Shown here piece by piece: positions 23,852 through 34,691 of a DNA stretch of 64,000 nt. Location: positions 62,001 through 126,000 of the forward strand of contig JAMDHS010000001.1 of NCBI GenBank assembly GCA_029717555.1, written 5' to 3'. The DNA is from Peribolospora baueri (Eukaryota; Basidiomycota; Peribolosporomycetes; Peribolosporales; Peribolosporaceae). The notes below the pieces were generated by a model. It did not search any database and was not told the DNA's origin. It worked only from the letters and a program-made list of their open reading frames with translations. The translations under genes and the position numbers were made by a program. Each line of letters starts with the position of its first letter. The stretch's first letter is position 1.

Positions 23852-24306
23852 ATCTACACGTTCAACCGTGTATCGATTCACGCTTCAAACCCGTTGTCAA
23901 GCCAAAAAATAACATGAGCATGTCGTACGTCATACGTCGTCTGCACAAAGCGATAACCACCGACTGATCGACTGGGTCGTCTCGCCAAGACCGAAGAGAG
24001 AGAGGAAAGACGGCAAGGCGAGAAGGAGACGCAAAAGCAGAGGAGGAAGCAGCAGAGGCCGACGGACAAACCCCGTCGACCGAATCGACCGAATGTCGCT
24101 CCACCAAAAAAAAAAAAGAAAAAAACTAAAACGCAAAAAATGTACGAAGAGGTCCCCCGGCCCACCCCCTATTCGGCCGCCCGAGGCGCCCGGCTCCGCT
24201 CGGGCGCGTCGAGATGTCGAACGCTCTCTAGCGGGTCGGCCGACTCGTCTTGAAAGGAAATGGGAGGGGAAGTGAAGGATAGGGACGGCGGTGTGGATCC
24301 TACGGA
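23602..24306. other. Convergent intergenic stretch with poly-C tract
   Basis: Between the DPB3-like and aquaporin 3' ends. It holds the 44-base cytosine run and an A-rich block (24097-24140). A continuation of the DPB3-like gene through a GT at 23594 into an exon near 23659 is conceivable but has no homology support. Confidence 0.4.
23808..23851. repeat. Homopolymer of 44 cytosines
   Basis: Uninterrupted C44 on the plus strand, in non-coding DNA between two convergent 3' ends. The complementary G44 strand could form G-quadruplexes, the C strand i-motifs. Length may be partly an assembly or sequencing estimate. Confidence 0.9.
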
Positions 24307-26421
24307 TCACACGGAGGACTTCTCGTTGGTGACGGTGCTGCCACGGTTGATATCGGCGTCCTTGGTGTTGTTGCCGGATCGGCGGGACAGCTTGCGGTCC
24401 TGGATGGATGGATGGAGAAGGATTAAGGGAGAATGAATGAGCGGTGGGGTCCGAGACGCCGACAACGAGATTTCGCCCTTCAGAGCTTAAGGAGAAGGGA
24501 GAGGGTGAAATGGAATGGGCTTGAGCGACGACTCACGAGCAACTCGTCGTGGTGGGTCGTGGCGATCCGATGGAGCTCCCTCGCCTCCGCCTCCATGTGC
24601 TGGTGCGCTACCGCGGCGGGCGGGCGGCGTGTGTCGGAGAGGATGAAGGTGTAGATCGTCACGGCGGCCAGCGTGGCGGCGATATTGGTAAGCGCGGTCA
24701 GAGCGCTGTACCGCGCCGGGAAGGCATCACGGCCAAAGATGACGCCGGCTGCCAGGCGAGCGCCAACGTCACGAGCCGAGTTGGTGGCGATGTCTGCGTG
24801 GTGGCGAATCGAATGGGTAAGGGACTCGACCGGGATGACTGTCGTGTCGGCCAAGGGAGCGACTAGAGCCCGCATACTCACTGCCGTAGGCCCAGCCCCA
24901 AACGATGACGCTGTACACTACAGACGAGGACGAAAGGGACGAGAGAAAGCGAGTGTGAGCGAGGATGGCGTGAACGCGCTGAAGTTGAAAGAGAGCCGAG
25001 CGTGAGCTGTGTTGGAACGGAAGAAAGAGGCTCACCGAGGCCAATGGTGTAAGGCGCGATGGACGGGTGGACGAAGGGGTTGGTCGCATCGAGGTTGGTC
25101 CTGTTCGGCGGGAGAGCGAGACGGAAGGAGAGAGTGAGTGGTGAGTGTCGGTTGCGCTTTGGTCCGGAGAAGGGAGGATGGAATGGACGGCTCACCAGAT
25201 GACGAAGGCAATCACCTGTGTGCGGCAAAGGAGAGAAGGGCAAAGAACGGCAGGATGTAAGCATGAGCGAGAGGAGCGACGACGATCGCACACAGACCGC
25301 CACCCACGCGAACATGGAAACGGGCGGGCAAACGGAGCAAGGAAGCAAGAAATGAGTTGGCTCACAAAGTCTCCAAAGAATTCGGTGGCAAAGATGCTCC
25401 CGAGGCTCCTTCCGGGAGTGGGGTAGAGGGCGACGATGCCGGCCGGTCCCGCTGGGCTGAAGATCTGGGGCTGCTTTCCGATAGCGATGAGCTCGTGTTC
25501 CATCGCCCGCATCTCATCATGGTACATGGAGAAGACCATCTGCAAAGGGAACGTTTGTCGCCGTCAGCCGCGCGATTCCGATAGGATGAGAAGAGAGGAG
25601 AGGAGACGTACCAAGGCAGCGACGAAAGCGCCCAAGATCTGCCAGAAGATGTAGATGGGCGCTTTCCAGAGGGGGAAGCCCTTGAAGATGACCTGGGAGA
25701 TGGTGACACAAGGATTAAAGTGGCCTCCGGAGGTGGTGGCGCAGGTGATGATGGCGAAGGCGATGCCGAAGCCGTAGGCGAAGCCAACCTGGAGTAAGGA
25801 GCCCTGAGTGCCTTGGGAGAGGACCATGGTGGCGGTGGCCATCATGCCGGAGATGCAATAGAACCTGAGGGAAGGAGAGGGGAGGAGGCGGTCGTAGGCA
25901 ATTGAGTCGCTGCACATATCCCCTCGCCCGAGCATGACATGACGATGGACGACGGGGACGTCGCTGGACGCGAGCCGAACCGCCGGCTCACCAAGTACCG
26001 ATAGCCTCGGCGAGACCGGCGGCGAGCCACTGAGGCTTGACCGTCTCCCAGCGTCGGCGCAGGGCTGCGCGGTGTGGCGGAGGAGATGGAGGCAATGCGA
26101 GCGAGCATATGTCAGAACGTCGCCGTCGAAGTCGAACGACGGTGGGCAAGCGCGTCCCTCCGGCTGGGCGACTCGGCCCGGCCTGTCCCTCACCGCCGCA
26201 CACCAATGTGGGATTCCATCCACCCCTTCTTCGAGGGACGGCAAGGCTAGACTTCAGGACCCACCGCTCTCGCTCAACCCTGCGGCCTGGACGACTTGCG
26301 TGCCGACATGAGGCTCAGCGGCCTCGACGATGCCGAGCTCGAGCTGGCCGGCCTCGCGATGGGGGCGCTGGAAGTGGGGCGGGACGTGGGGCCGGGTGTC
26401 CTGTGCGGAATCGTCTGCCAT
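24307..26421 (-). CDS. Fungal aquaporin (MIP family) with altered NPA boxes
   Basis: Water/small-solute channel, 375 aa in nine exons on the minus strand: 26421-26265, 26064-25992, 25864-25612, 25539-25366, 25215-25196, 25100-25036, 24917-24882, 24793-24537, 24399-24307. One exon is only 20 nt. Six membrane helices can be traced, with the first pore box SGGHFNPCVTI (about residue 127; NPC in place of NPA) and the second NIATNSARDVGAR (about residue 264; NSA in place of NPA). The loop WTNLDATNPFVHPSIAPY and YSVIVWGWAYG are typical of the basidiomycete facultative aquaporin group. The C-terminus has a His/Asp-rich helix and a Lys/Arg tail. Selectivity (water, glycerol, ammonia, other) cannot be told from these variant boxes. 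Confidence 0.92.
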
Positions 26422-26630
26422 GGCTGGGAGACAAGACGGAGAATGGAGGGGAGTAGGGGCGGAGAGGAGGATGGCTGGCGGAGAGGATAGGACGGAATGC
26501 GTGGTAGGGGGCGATGGAGGGAGAAGAGGAGCGGGAGAGGATGGAGGGATGGCTAGGTGGGTAGAGGAGAAGGAGGGGAAGACGGAGGCGCAAACGGCCA
26601 TCTTTTATACGTCGTCCTCGCCAGTCAACG

Positions 26631-26672
26631 CATTCATTCATCCATCCATCCACATCCATCCATCCACCATCA
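26631..26672. repeat. CATT/CCAT tetranucleotide microsatellite
   Basis: Short run of CATT then CCAT units with one interruption, about 230 bp upstream of the aquaporin start. Confidence 0.75.
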
Positions 26673-27691
26673 ATGCGGGGTAGCGGAGGCGGGGGAGCAT
26701 CCGCGGACACAGTCGATACACACGGACCAGATGAGCCGGATGTCGCTTTGCGCTCGATTTACTTATTAAGCCCAGCCAGCGCAAGCCAAAGCGGTTACTA
26801 CCTGTCCAAGTACGATCAGCGGCCGCTTGTCCGGCGAAAAAGGCTCCGCTGGTTCGAGCAGGGCCTGGATGGAGGACGAACAAGCACACGTCGTCGCGGC
26901 GTCTGTGGGCGTCTTCTTGGCGGTGCGTATGTACACACGCTGACGCAGGCACCCGTTCCTACACCGGTGATCTCAGACAGACGACACAGGATGCCCGCCG
27001 TCGGGGCACCGTAGACGGCCGAGTGCACTCGTTCATTGGCGTACATCTCGCCGTCTCTCTCCCGCAATGGGGTGGCCACTGATGCTATCTCGACGACGTC
27101 CCCAGTGCGGCCTGTCATCTCGTGCAGATGCGCATGTGGCTCGGACAAACTCGACGCTGCTGGGCGAGGTGCTGGGCGGGGAGGGAGACGGGAGAAGGGC
27201 GGAGGGGAAACCATGCGGGGGAGGGAAAAGGACATGCAGCGGCTAGGGAGAGCGGCGCAGGCGGAGATGGAGGCAAAGAGTGGTGAGTGACATCGAAGTG
27301 CTCAATCCATCCGTGGACGGTAACGAATTGCCGTCTCGATCCTTTACTGTGCTCGGGTAATGTGATCTCGAGCCAGCGACGCTTTGTTTCGGATAAGCGA
27401 CAATAGTGCCAGATCCCGCCCTCGTCTCTCCGCCCGTTTCCGCTTCCATGTCCCTTTTCTTCCGTCACCTCCAGGGCGGGGCCCCAGATCATCCGCAGAC
27501 GGACCGGACTCGGCGAGCGGGCGTGGACGGAATCGATGGAACTGCCAGGCCTCCCTCGTCACCCTTCTTCTCTCTGCTTGCGCATCTCTATGCTGACGTA
27601 CTCGTCACCCCAGGTCAATCACAGCCCGAGCATCTTCACCTCCGTCCCAATGTCGCAAAGCCAGCTAGCCACAGGAGCGAAAGGAAGGGTT

Positions 27692-27733
27692 GGATGGAGG
27701 ATGGAGGATGGAGGATGGAGGATGGAGGATGGG
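27692..27733. repeat. 7-bp minisatellite (GGATGGA unit)
   Basis: About six perfect copies of GGATGGA in tandem in the gap between aquaporin and phosphomutase genes. In the plus frames it encodes a Trp-Arg-Met-Glu-Asp-Gly-Gly repeat, but no gene supports translation. Confidence 0.9.
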
Positions 27734-28312
27734 TCAAGTAAATGGCTCTGGGAAAGCCATGATCACCCGTGCCAAGTCCACCGTACCTTATGCACCTGTT
27801 CCGTCAAGTCTTATCTCGCCGTCGCTCGCTTCCAAGTCACCGGACGACGCAGAGGCGGCGCTTGCGACGAAGAGGCGCGCCCTACGCCGCCTGCGCAGAC
27901 CGCGCTCGCTGGGGAGGCTCGGCGGCGGGGGGCAGCACCGGGTCGAAAACGAGGGCCGAACGACATGGGTCTGGATTCGGACCCACGTCGTCGGGCACCC
28001 ATTGACCTCCCACTATGCGGCCCGTTGGCGGAGATGTCGGCCTCTACGGTGTCCGGTGTCCCGGACCTATGGAAGGTCACAAGAGGCTCCAAGGGCTCGG
28101 CAGCGGAGACGGTGACGGCGAGCTCCGTCGTGCTCTGGGCCACGCACGACCAAGCAAAAGAACGTTTCCGAAAAGGGGAGCTCACGGAGAGACGCTATCA
28201 AGCCAGGCGGAACGACAACTTCCTCCCTGCATTCCGGTCGCTCGCGCCTCAAATAAATACATTACTCGAGCTACGCGTCGCAGCCCACGCCTCTGAACGT
28301 CCGCCCCGGCTT

Positions 28313-31300
28313 CTACATCTCCTGCTTCGCCGCGCGGAACATCTCCTCGATCGCGCCGATCGCCGCCGCCAGATCGCCCTCGGACCGGTCCGTGGCTCTG
28401 ATCGCCTCGGCGTAATACTTGAGCTACACGATTCGGCGAGACACACACGACCGTGCATTCGAGTCAGCCCCGCCCTCCTCTCCCACACACTCCTTCTGAT
28501 TCTCTCCGCCGAGACGAATGTGACGACGTCCACGCACCTTCGGTTCCGTCCCACTGGTACGAAGGGTCAGGACATACTCGGGCCCTGCCCGCTCGCCTTC
28601 CTCGGCGAGGGTGAAGGTGATCATATGGCTCGACGGGTCGACCATGAGTATCGGCTTCTTGTCCGGCTTGGACGAGTCGTAGCCGACGGTCAGATCCCGC
28701 ACCGCCGTCACGCGCAGGGGTCCGAGGTGGGAAGGGTAGCGAAGGGCACCAGCGGAATCCGACGACACCTTGGCGTTTTCCTTGTGGACGACGACGACGA
28801 CGTCGACGAGAACGCGGGCGCGAAGATTCAGCACAGCTCTCGGGGATTGGACATACTCCCCATACACTCATCCTACCCTCACGCTCCACTCACCGCTCCC
28901 TCGCCGTAGCGAAGTCGTCTGAACATCTTATCGAACACCTTGGGATCGTGAGAAACGAAATAGGAGTTGTTCGTCACGTGTCTTCCGTACCTGCTCCGAA
29001 AAGAGCGGGCGCCGCGCAGGGGGCGCAAGGACCAAAGGTAAGCGCTCCGTGCCCTCCTGGAGGTCAGCCAGACGCTGATCGTAACTCACTTGTCGTACAT
29101 CTCCCCCAACAGCCCCACCAGCGTCCCGCCACGCTCGTGCGTCTCGTTGACGAGCTCGACGAAGTTGGCGAGCGCCGTCACGCCATCCTTGTCGTAGACG
29201 GGAATAACCAACTCCACTCCGTCCGCCCTCTCGCCGCGGTCCGACGTGGACTCGCTCAGAGATCCAAGCATGTAGCCGATAGCTTCCTCGTAACCCAGGC
29301 CGACGAAGTAGTCACGCCCTTGCAGCGTCTTGGCCAGATTTCCGATCCACTGGACGTCCGCCGATGCGACAAGGAAAGGAAGGCGGGGCCGTGCCGGCCA
29401 AAGCGAGTCAACCGCAAAGCTTTCCCTGAGAGGCGAACACGAGGCGCTGCCGCGCAGAGACGTACCTTAAAACCAGTCAGGCATTCGTCCCAATGGAAGC
29501 CCTCCACTTTGGCCATGCTTTGGATGAGCTTGGACGACACGGTCGAGTTGATCATCGCGAGCTTCTCTGCATGTTCGTTTGCGAGTTTCAGATCGGCTGT
29601 CAGCGCCGCTGGAATTCATCCACCTCCGTTCAATCGAGCGTCGGGGATTGGTCATGGCTCACCCAACGGCCTTCCCGTCGCCTTGTACCCCTCGAAGACC
29701 CATTTTGCGAACAACGCGCCGATCTGATCGCCCGTAAAGACGTGCCAGCCGTCGCTGGAGGAGAGGGGAGGTTTCGCGCGAGTCACGCAAAACGAAAAAG
29801 ACGAGTGAGCCTCGGGCCACAATGTCATGCTCTCCTGTCTACAACCGCCCTCCCACCTGGTCCTCTCAGCCGCACAGAAACGATCGGCGTCTGGATCGTT
29901 GGCGAGGACGATGGACGCTCCGACCGCATCGGCTCGCTTCATCGCCAAATCCTATAGGCAAAGGAAGAGTGAACGTCGTGCGGTCAGATCACATATGAGT
30001 CGTGCCTTTTGTTCCCGGCGAGAACGGAGGCCGAATTAGTTCATGAAACAGGACCATCATCGCCTATGGCTTCCACCCACGACACCAACCAAAGCGCCCT
30101 TCTCTTCCGGGTTTGGAAATCGGACCGTCGGGAATTCGGCATCGGGCTCGCATTGCTCTTCCACTAACACGATCGGGCGATCGGCGTCGCTTGTCGCTTG
30201 GCGCCGCCCGAGGTGGTCGTAGCCGAAAGTTTGGAGGGCTCGCAGAGCGAAGGGCGTGCCGACGCCGTGCATGGCTGTGTAGACAAACCGAACACGTGAG
30301 GATGCGTTGCTGCTCCTAGAGAAGGCAAGCGGGCGTGGGCGGAAAGGCGAGGACGAACATGTTACGCGGCGTCAGAGATGCCTCATCAAAGATTTAAAAC
30401 CGTCAAAGATCGATCGTGCCATATCAAATGATGCGTCCTCCTCGTCTCCCACCTTCTCCTGGACATCTTTTCCACCTCTCGGAAGTAAGCGTCCTTCAGA
30501 TCCTCCGTCTTATCCACCCTCAACGCGCCCGTACGAGCGTGGGAGCAAGCCTCGTCCAAGCTGGAGAATGACTTGAGTTCTGGCTCGAGATGGGCGAGGA
30601 TGTGGTCGCGAATGTGGGCGTCGTGCGGGGGGATGATCTGCACTGCGTTCGACCAGTAGACCTGAGAATGAAGGCGGTGTCTTAGAAAACGCTGCAGCAA
30701 GGAGGCCCGACGTGTCCTTTGCACGATCCATCGCCTTACCTTGTACCCGTTGTCATCCTGTAACGTGACGACGCGACGAGAGACAAACGACACGCGCACA
30801 TGGTGAGGGGCCGCTATGAGCGTATGTGAACTCTCAAGGCGAGAATGCAGCGCACCTTTGGATTGTGGCTGGCGGTGATCATGATCCCCCCCGCGGCTCC
30901 GAGCTTGCCTACCGCGAAGGGCTTGAGAGGCGGCGAAGGCACGGATGAGACCGGCGTCATTTGAGTCCGATAGGCTGTATGAGCAACCAGGATCGGCCAT
31001 GCATCCACTCACCACCATGGGTGTATGAACGAGCCCCTCATACAAATAGACCCTAAATCCCCTGTCCATAAAAACGGCCGCCGTGATGTCCGCGAACCGG
31101 CGGCTGTGATGACGGTGGTCGTGCCCGACGACGATGCCCTTGGTGTGCGCTTGCGGGTCGCAGTGGAGCAAGTAGGCGGCTAGGCCTTGCGAGGACTGGA
31201 GGACGGTGAGGTCGTTCATACCCGAAGGACCTGGAGTCATGGACGCTCTGAGGCCTGAGGCGGAGGTGGACGAAGGCGAGGCCGTGAACGCGAAGCACGG

Positions 31301-31539
31301 ACGGGCAGCCATCAGCGCCGTGCTCGCCATACCATTGATCGCGTCCATTCTTCCAAAGTGACCTCCCCGACGCACTCACCGGCCGTTCCAAAAGAGATCC
31401 TGGGCCTCATCCTCTTCTCGAGCGTCTGCCTATCTCCCTTTGCGCGGAGCTCGGCCAACGCGCGCCGGTCGTCTGGGTTCGGATCCCATCTGAGCCACTG
31501 GTCGACGAGGTCGTCGAGGGAGGCGGTGTCTGAAGACAT
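28313..31539 (-). CDS. Phosphoglucomutase/phosphopentomutase (PGM2, yeast Pgm3 type)
   Basis: Alpha-D-phosphohexomutase; this subfamily moves phosphate between C1 and C5/C6 of pentoses or glucose. 645 aa, thirteen exons on the minus strand: 31539-31380, 31254-31013, 30921-30856, 30757-30740, 30661-30453, 30315-30090, 29951-29857, 29754-29663, 29596-29466, 29349-29090, 28990-28894, 28768-28538, 28423-28313. Motifs in order: [15 protein letters not shown], the catalytic serine loop [32 protein letters not shown], metal loop ANDPDADRF, and the phosphate loop LRTSGTEPK. The 18-nt fourth exon encodes exactly DDNGYK. The acceptor of exon 12 (28768) is the least certain join. Divergent from a methyltransferase, 300 bp apart. 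Confidence 0.94.
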
Positions 31540-31839
31540 TCTGAACGTCGACGCGGACGAAATGGGTCGATGGCGTTGTTTCTAGGATCTGCTCTAGACC
31601 GGGTTTGGCGTAGGTCTACTCTACGTGCGCCAGTCTACGCTGTGCGAGGGCGAGGTGGATGGAGGACGTCTGCGAAGGTCGCTCGGGACGTCCGAGCACG
31701 TGGCACGAGAGGGGACATGATCGGCCGTGATCGGCAGATTACCGCAGCAAAAGAGGAGCGACGACCGCGCTCATGGAAGAAGGCGCAGTCCGGGGTTGTC
31801 GGCTTTGCCTCTGTGGCCCCCGGGAGACACGCCGACGAG
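31540..31839. promoter_or_regulatory. Divergent promoter region, phosphomutase and methyltransferase
   Basis: The frame of the methyltransferase stays open upstream through ATG codons at 31717 and 31570, so part of this gap could be coding N-terminus. I see no distinct regulatory motif. Confidence 0.4.
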
Positions 31840-33238
31840 ATGACCGCGCGCCCGCACCACCCCGGCAACCTGCTACCGTCCATGAGGGCTAACTACGCGC
31901 AACACGGCGTGGAGGGGTACTACAACAAGGTGGCCGCTTCGTACGCGAACCCACATTATGAGGGCGTGCGGAGGTGTTTGTGGGAGTGGTTGTGCGTCTG
32001 GTGGGCGAGGGAAAGGGATGGAGAGGGAACGGGAGCAGTAGAGGGAGATGAGGAGGGAAGGCGGGCGGAGAGGGAGGTTAGGGTGGTAGATCTGGCCGCT
32101 GGAAGGTGAGTCGCATTCTCCGCTCGCCATGCGACTCGGAGGAGGGCGAGTCCGCTGAACGTACCACCGTCGTGTCACCATCCCTCTCAGCGGAGAGGTC
32201 ACCACGGTCCTTCTCGAATGGTGGCGCTCTGGCGTGCGCCGGTACGAGCTCGAGCGCGCTGGCGATCCGTCCACGTCTTCTCTCGCACAGGCGCCCGTCC
32301 CTATGCGACCGGCGTCCAGTGCCGGTGAGTCTCGAAGAATTCAGGCCGCGGACCCTCTGGCCGTTTTAAGGGCCGGCCGCGCCCCCCTGGCGCTGCCGAA
32401 CGAGAGACCAGCAGTGGTGCGGCCAACGCCCGCCGGCGCGAACGCCCGGCCGCCCGTAGCTCGACGAATACGTGACCCGACCGCGAGGACGGCGACGAGG
32501 ACGGCGACGAAGGAGCCACCGGCCGACCATCCCTCTACATCACGCCTCTCACCCGCTCCGCCCATCTCTCCCACCGCCCGACTCCGCCTCATAGCCACGG
32601 ACCCGTACACGGCGCCTGCATACGAGAAGCGAACGAGCCTGCGCTGCGAGCTCATCAGCTTTCGCGACGTGGCCGAGGGGAGACTTCCTGCGGTTCCGCG
32701 GGAGTCGGTGGACGGCGGCGGGGACGGGCCAGCAGAGTGGGAAGGAGACTCGGCGTACGACCTGACCATCTGCTCTTTCGCGCTCCACCTCGTGCCGCCG
32801 TCGGAGCTGTTCAGCGTGCTGTGGGCGCTGAGCGAGAGGACGAGGTGGCTCGTCGTCTTGGCGCCTCATAAGCGGCCCGAGGTGGGTTGTTCGTCGGCGT
32901 CCAGAAGCTAAGCGACCGACTTACCCTACTGCGAACCGTGCTCTCATTCATTCCGTTCGTTCATCATTTATTCGCAGATCAAACCCTCTTACGGCTTTGT
33001 CCGATACGACCTCTCCACCTGGTCTCCTCTATCCGACGCGGACTCGGCCTCTTCAAAAGCCTCTGCCGACGGTGCGGACGGGGAGGATGGAGATGGGGCT
33101 TCAGACGGGGACGTGGATGCGGAGGGTCGCTCGTCCTCGACCTCGTCGCCGCCGCTGCCGCCGCCGACGTCTGGGGCGGAGATTGTGCGGGAGAGAGTGC
33201 GGCTGCGTGTGTACAGGAGCGTGAACGTGGTGGATTGA
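31840..33238 (+). CDS. S-adenosylmethionine-dependent methyltransferase, uncharacterised
   Basis: 405 aa in three exons: 31840-32105, 32191-32881, 32978-33238. The N-terminal YAQHGVEGYYNKVAASYANP and HYEGVR are typical of a fungal methyltransferase group. Joining exon 1 to 2 yields motif I VVDLAAGSGEVTTVLLEWW; the post-I acid lies in ATDPYTAPAYEKRT, motif II/III in YDLTICSFALHLVPPSELF, and WLVVLAPHKRPEIKPSYGF is the strand pairing with the last exon. A Pro/Ala/Arg-rich low-complexity insert (about residues 115-200) splits motif I from the rest, longer than usual. The substrate is unknown. Start choice is uncertain: 31879 would also give a complete domain, and 31717 or 31570 would add an N-terminal extension. 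Confidence 0.78.
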
Positions 33239-34434
33239 TTTGGAAGACGGATCGTCTGATTTAATTTGATTTGGTTCCGCCCTGCGTCGGTCAGTCGGAT
33301 CGACGAATGAGAACGCCACCGTTTGCGCTGTCAGGGACGCAAGGTACGCAAAGGGAAAGGTTCTTCTGTCCGTCCGTGTCGCCGGCGTGTGGACGGGGCG
33401 GGAAATTCGGATGCGAGGGTTATCCGTGTGCGACGCTGGGGAGATCAGACGACTGATGAATTATTGCTGGTGGTGTCGTCCACCGAAACTACGGGATCGG
33501 AGTGCGAGACGGAGCAGGACAGAGGGGGATGGGCAGACGTGTGTCGAAAGCCAATTCTTCGAACACGACCGACGCGACGGGGGAAAAAACGACATGGGGA
33601 CTCGAGTCGACCGACTGATCCTCAAGGACACGGTAACCAGGCACGTATGCATGAATGTATATGTATATGTATGTACGTGGCGTTCATCCGCGACGACGCT
33701 CTCGTCATCGTCATCGTCATCGTCATCGTCGCCTTGACTGCTCGCGACGCACACACGATACACGATGTTTCGCTTCGCCCACGACGGTCGATACGGGTGC
33801 GCTAATAAATTCAAGGACCGAAGTGGGCGATATCTGATCAGAGTTGACGGGCGCGTACGGTCACGGAGGCGCGAGCCTGAGACGGAGAGAGACTTGAACG
33901 GGGGCACGCACGGCCCACGCGGTGGACAAGCCGTGCCGGGTTGGGCGGTCGTCTCGCCTTGCCGAACCTTGCGAGCTGTTCTCTTCTCTTCTCTGCCGTA
34001 GCTGCACGCTCTCCTAACTGAATCCTGACGAGGACGATGTGCTGATGCTGCTCACGGCGTGCACCTGCATTGCATGGAGGGTGCGTGCGAGATAACCGTG
34101 AGCTTTATCGCCGACGGCGGGCGAGTGGACAAGCGCGGACATGAGCGGGCGAGAAGGGGCGGGGGAGGCGGACGGGACACGGTCCGGGGCGAGGCATGCG
34201 CGTCCGGCTTTGGATTGGATTTGTTCGATGGGCCAGCCAGTTATTATTAGTTAGTGGCCAACGATGTGTCTGGTCACCTTGACCAGGACGGAACGGGCCC
34301 GGGCCGACTGCGGCAAGCCCCGATGCTTAGCGCCGGCCGGCCGTCGCTCAATCTCTCTATCGGCGGTACCTTGCTGCGGCTATGCGCGTGCCTGCTCTTC
34401 TTGCTCTGGAGCCAGCGTGGTCACGTCTTCAATC

Positions 34435-34465
<31 letters not shown>

Positions 34466-34691
34466 GCTGCCCGCTCGCTCGTCCAGGTTGCCGCGCTCGT
34501 CGTCGTCGCCATCCTTTTCTTCACTCCATTCCATTCGTCGCCACCATCGTCCCTCTCCATCCAACCACCACCACCACCACCCCACCGCCTTCCCCTTCGC
34601 CGCCTTCATCGCATATATTACCCACACCCCACATTCTCGGGTCCTTTTCCCCTCCTCCCCGCCGCTCACGATCACCCCTCCCATCTTGTAT
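33239..34691. other. Gene-free stretch upstream of the Zn2Cys6 regulator
   Basis: 1.45 kb holding an ATGT run (33654-33676), TCATCG hexamer repeats (33703-33730), a CTGT microsatellite (34435-34466) and CCA repeats (34566-34584). Probably the promoter and a long 5' leader of the regulator, plus the methyltransferase 3' flank. No gene recognised. Confidence 0.35.
34435..34466. repeat. CTGT tetranucleotide microsatellite
   Basis: About eight tandem CTGT units, 226 bp upstream of the start codon of the Zn2Cys6 gene, probably in its promoter or leader. Confidence 0.85.

Larger units (their letters stand above)
26422..28312. other. Long gene-poor stretch upstream of aquaporin
   Basis: Nearly 1.9 kb between the aquaporin start and the phosphomutase 3' end. 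It contains a CATT/CCAT microsatellite (26631-26672) and a 7-bp minisatellite (27692-27733). Several frames over 100 codons exist but are low complexity or antisense to nothing recognisable; a small gene cannot be excluded. The 3' flank of the phosphomutase gene begins at 28312. Confidence 0.35.

Noticed and set aside
27536-28909. Plus-strand frame of 457 codons over the phosphomutase 3' end
   Set aside because: It is antisense to well-supported phosphomutase exons (RTSGTEPK loop), includes the 7-bp minisatellite, and has no domain-like sequence.
31570-31839. N-terminal extension of the methyltransferase (ATG at 31570)
   Set aside because: Open in frame, but it begins 31 bp from the divergent phosphomutase start and adds Arg-rich sequence without family similarity; kept as an alternative start only.
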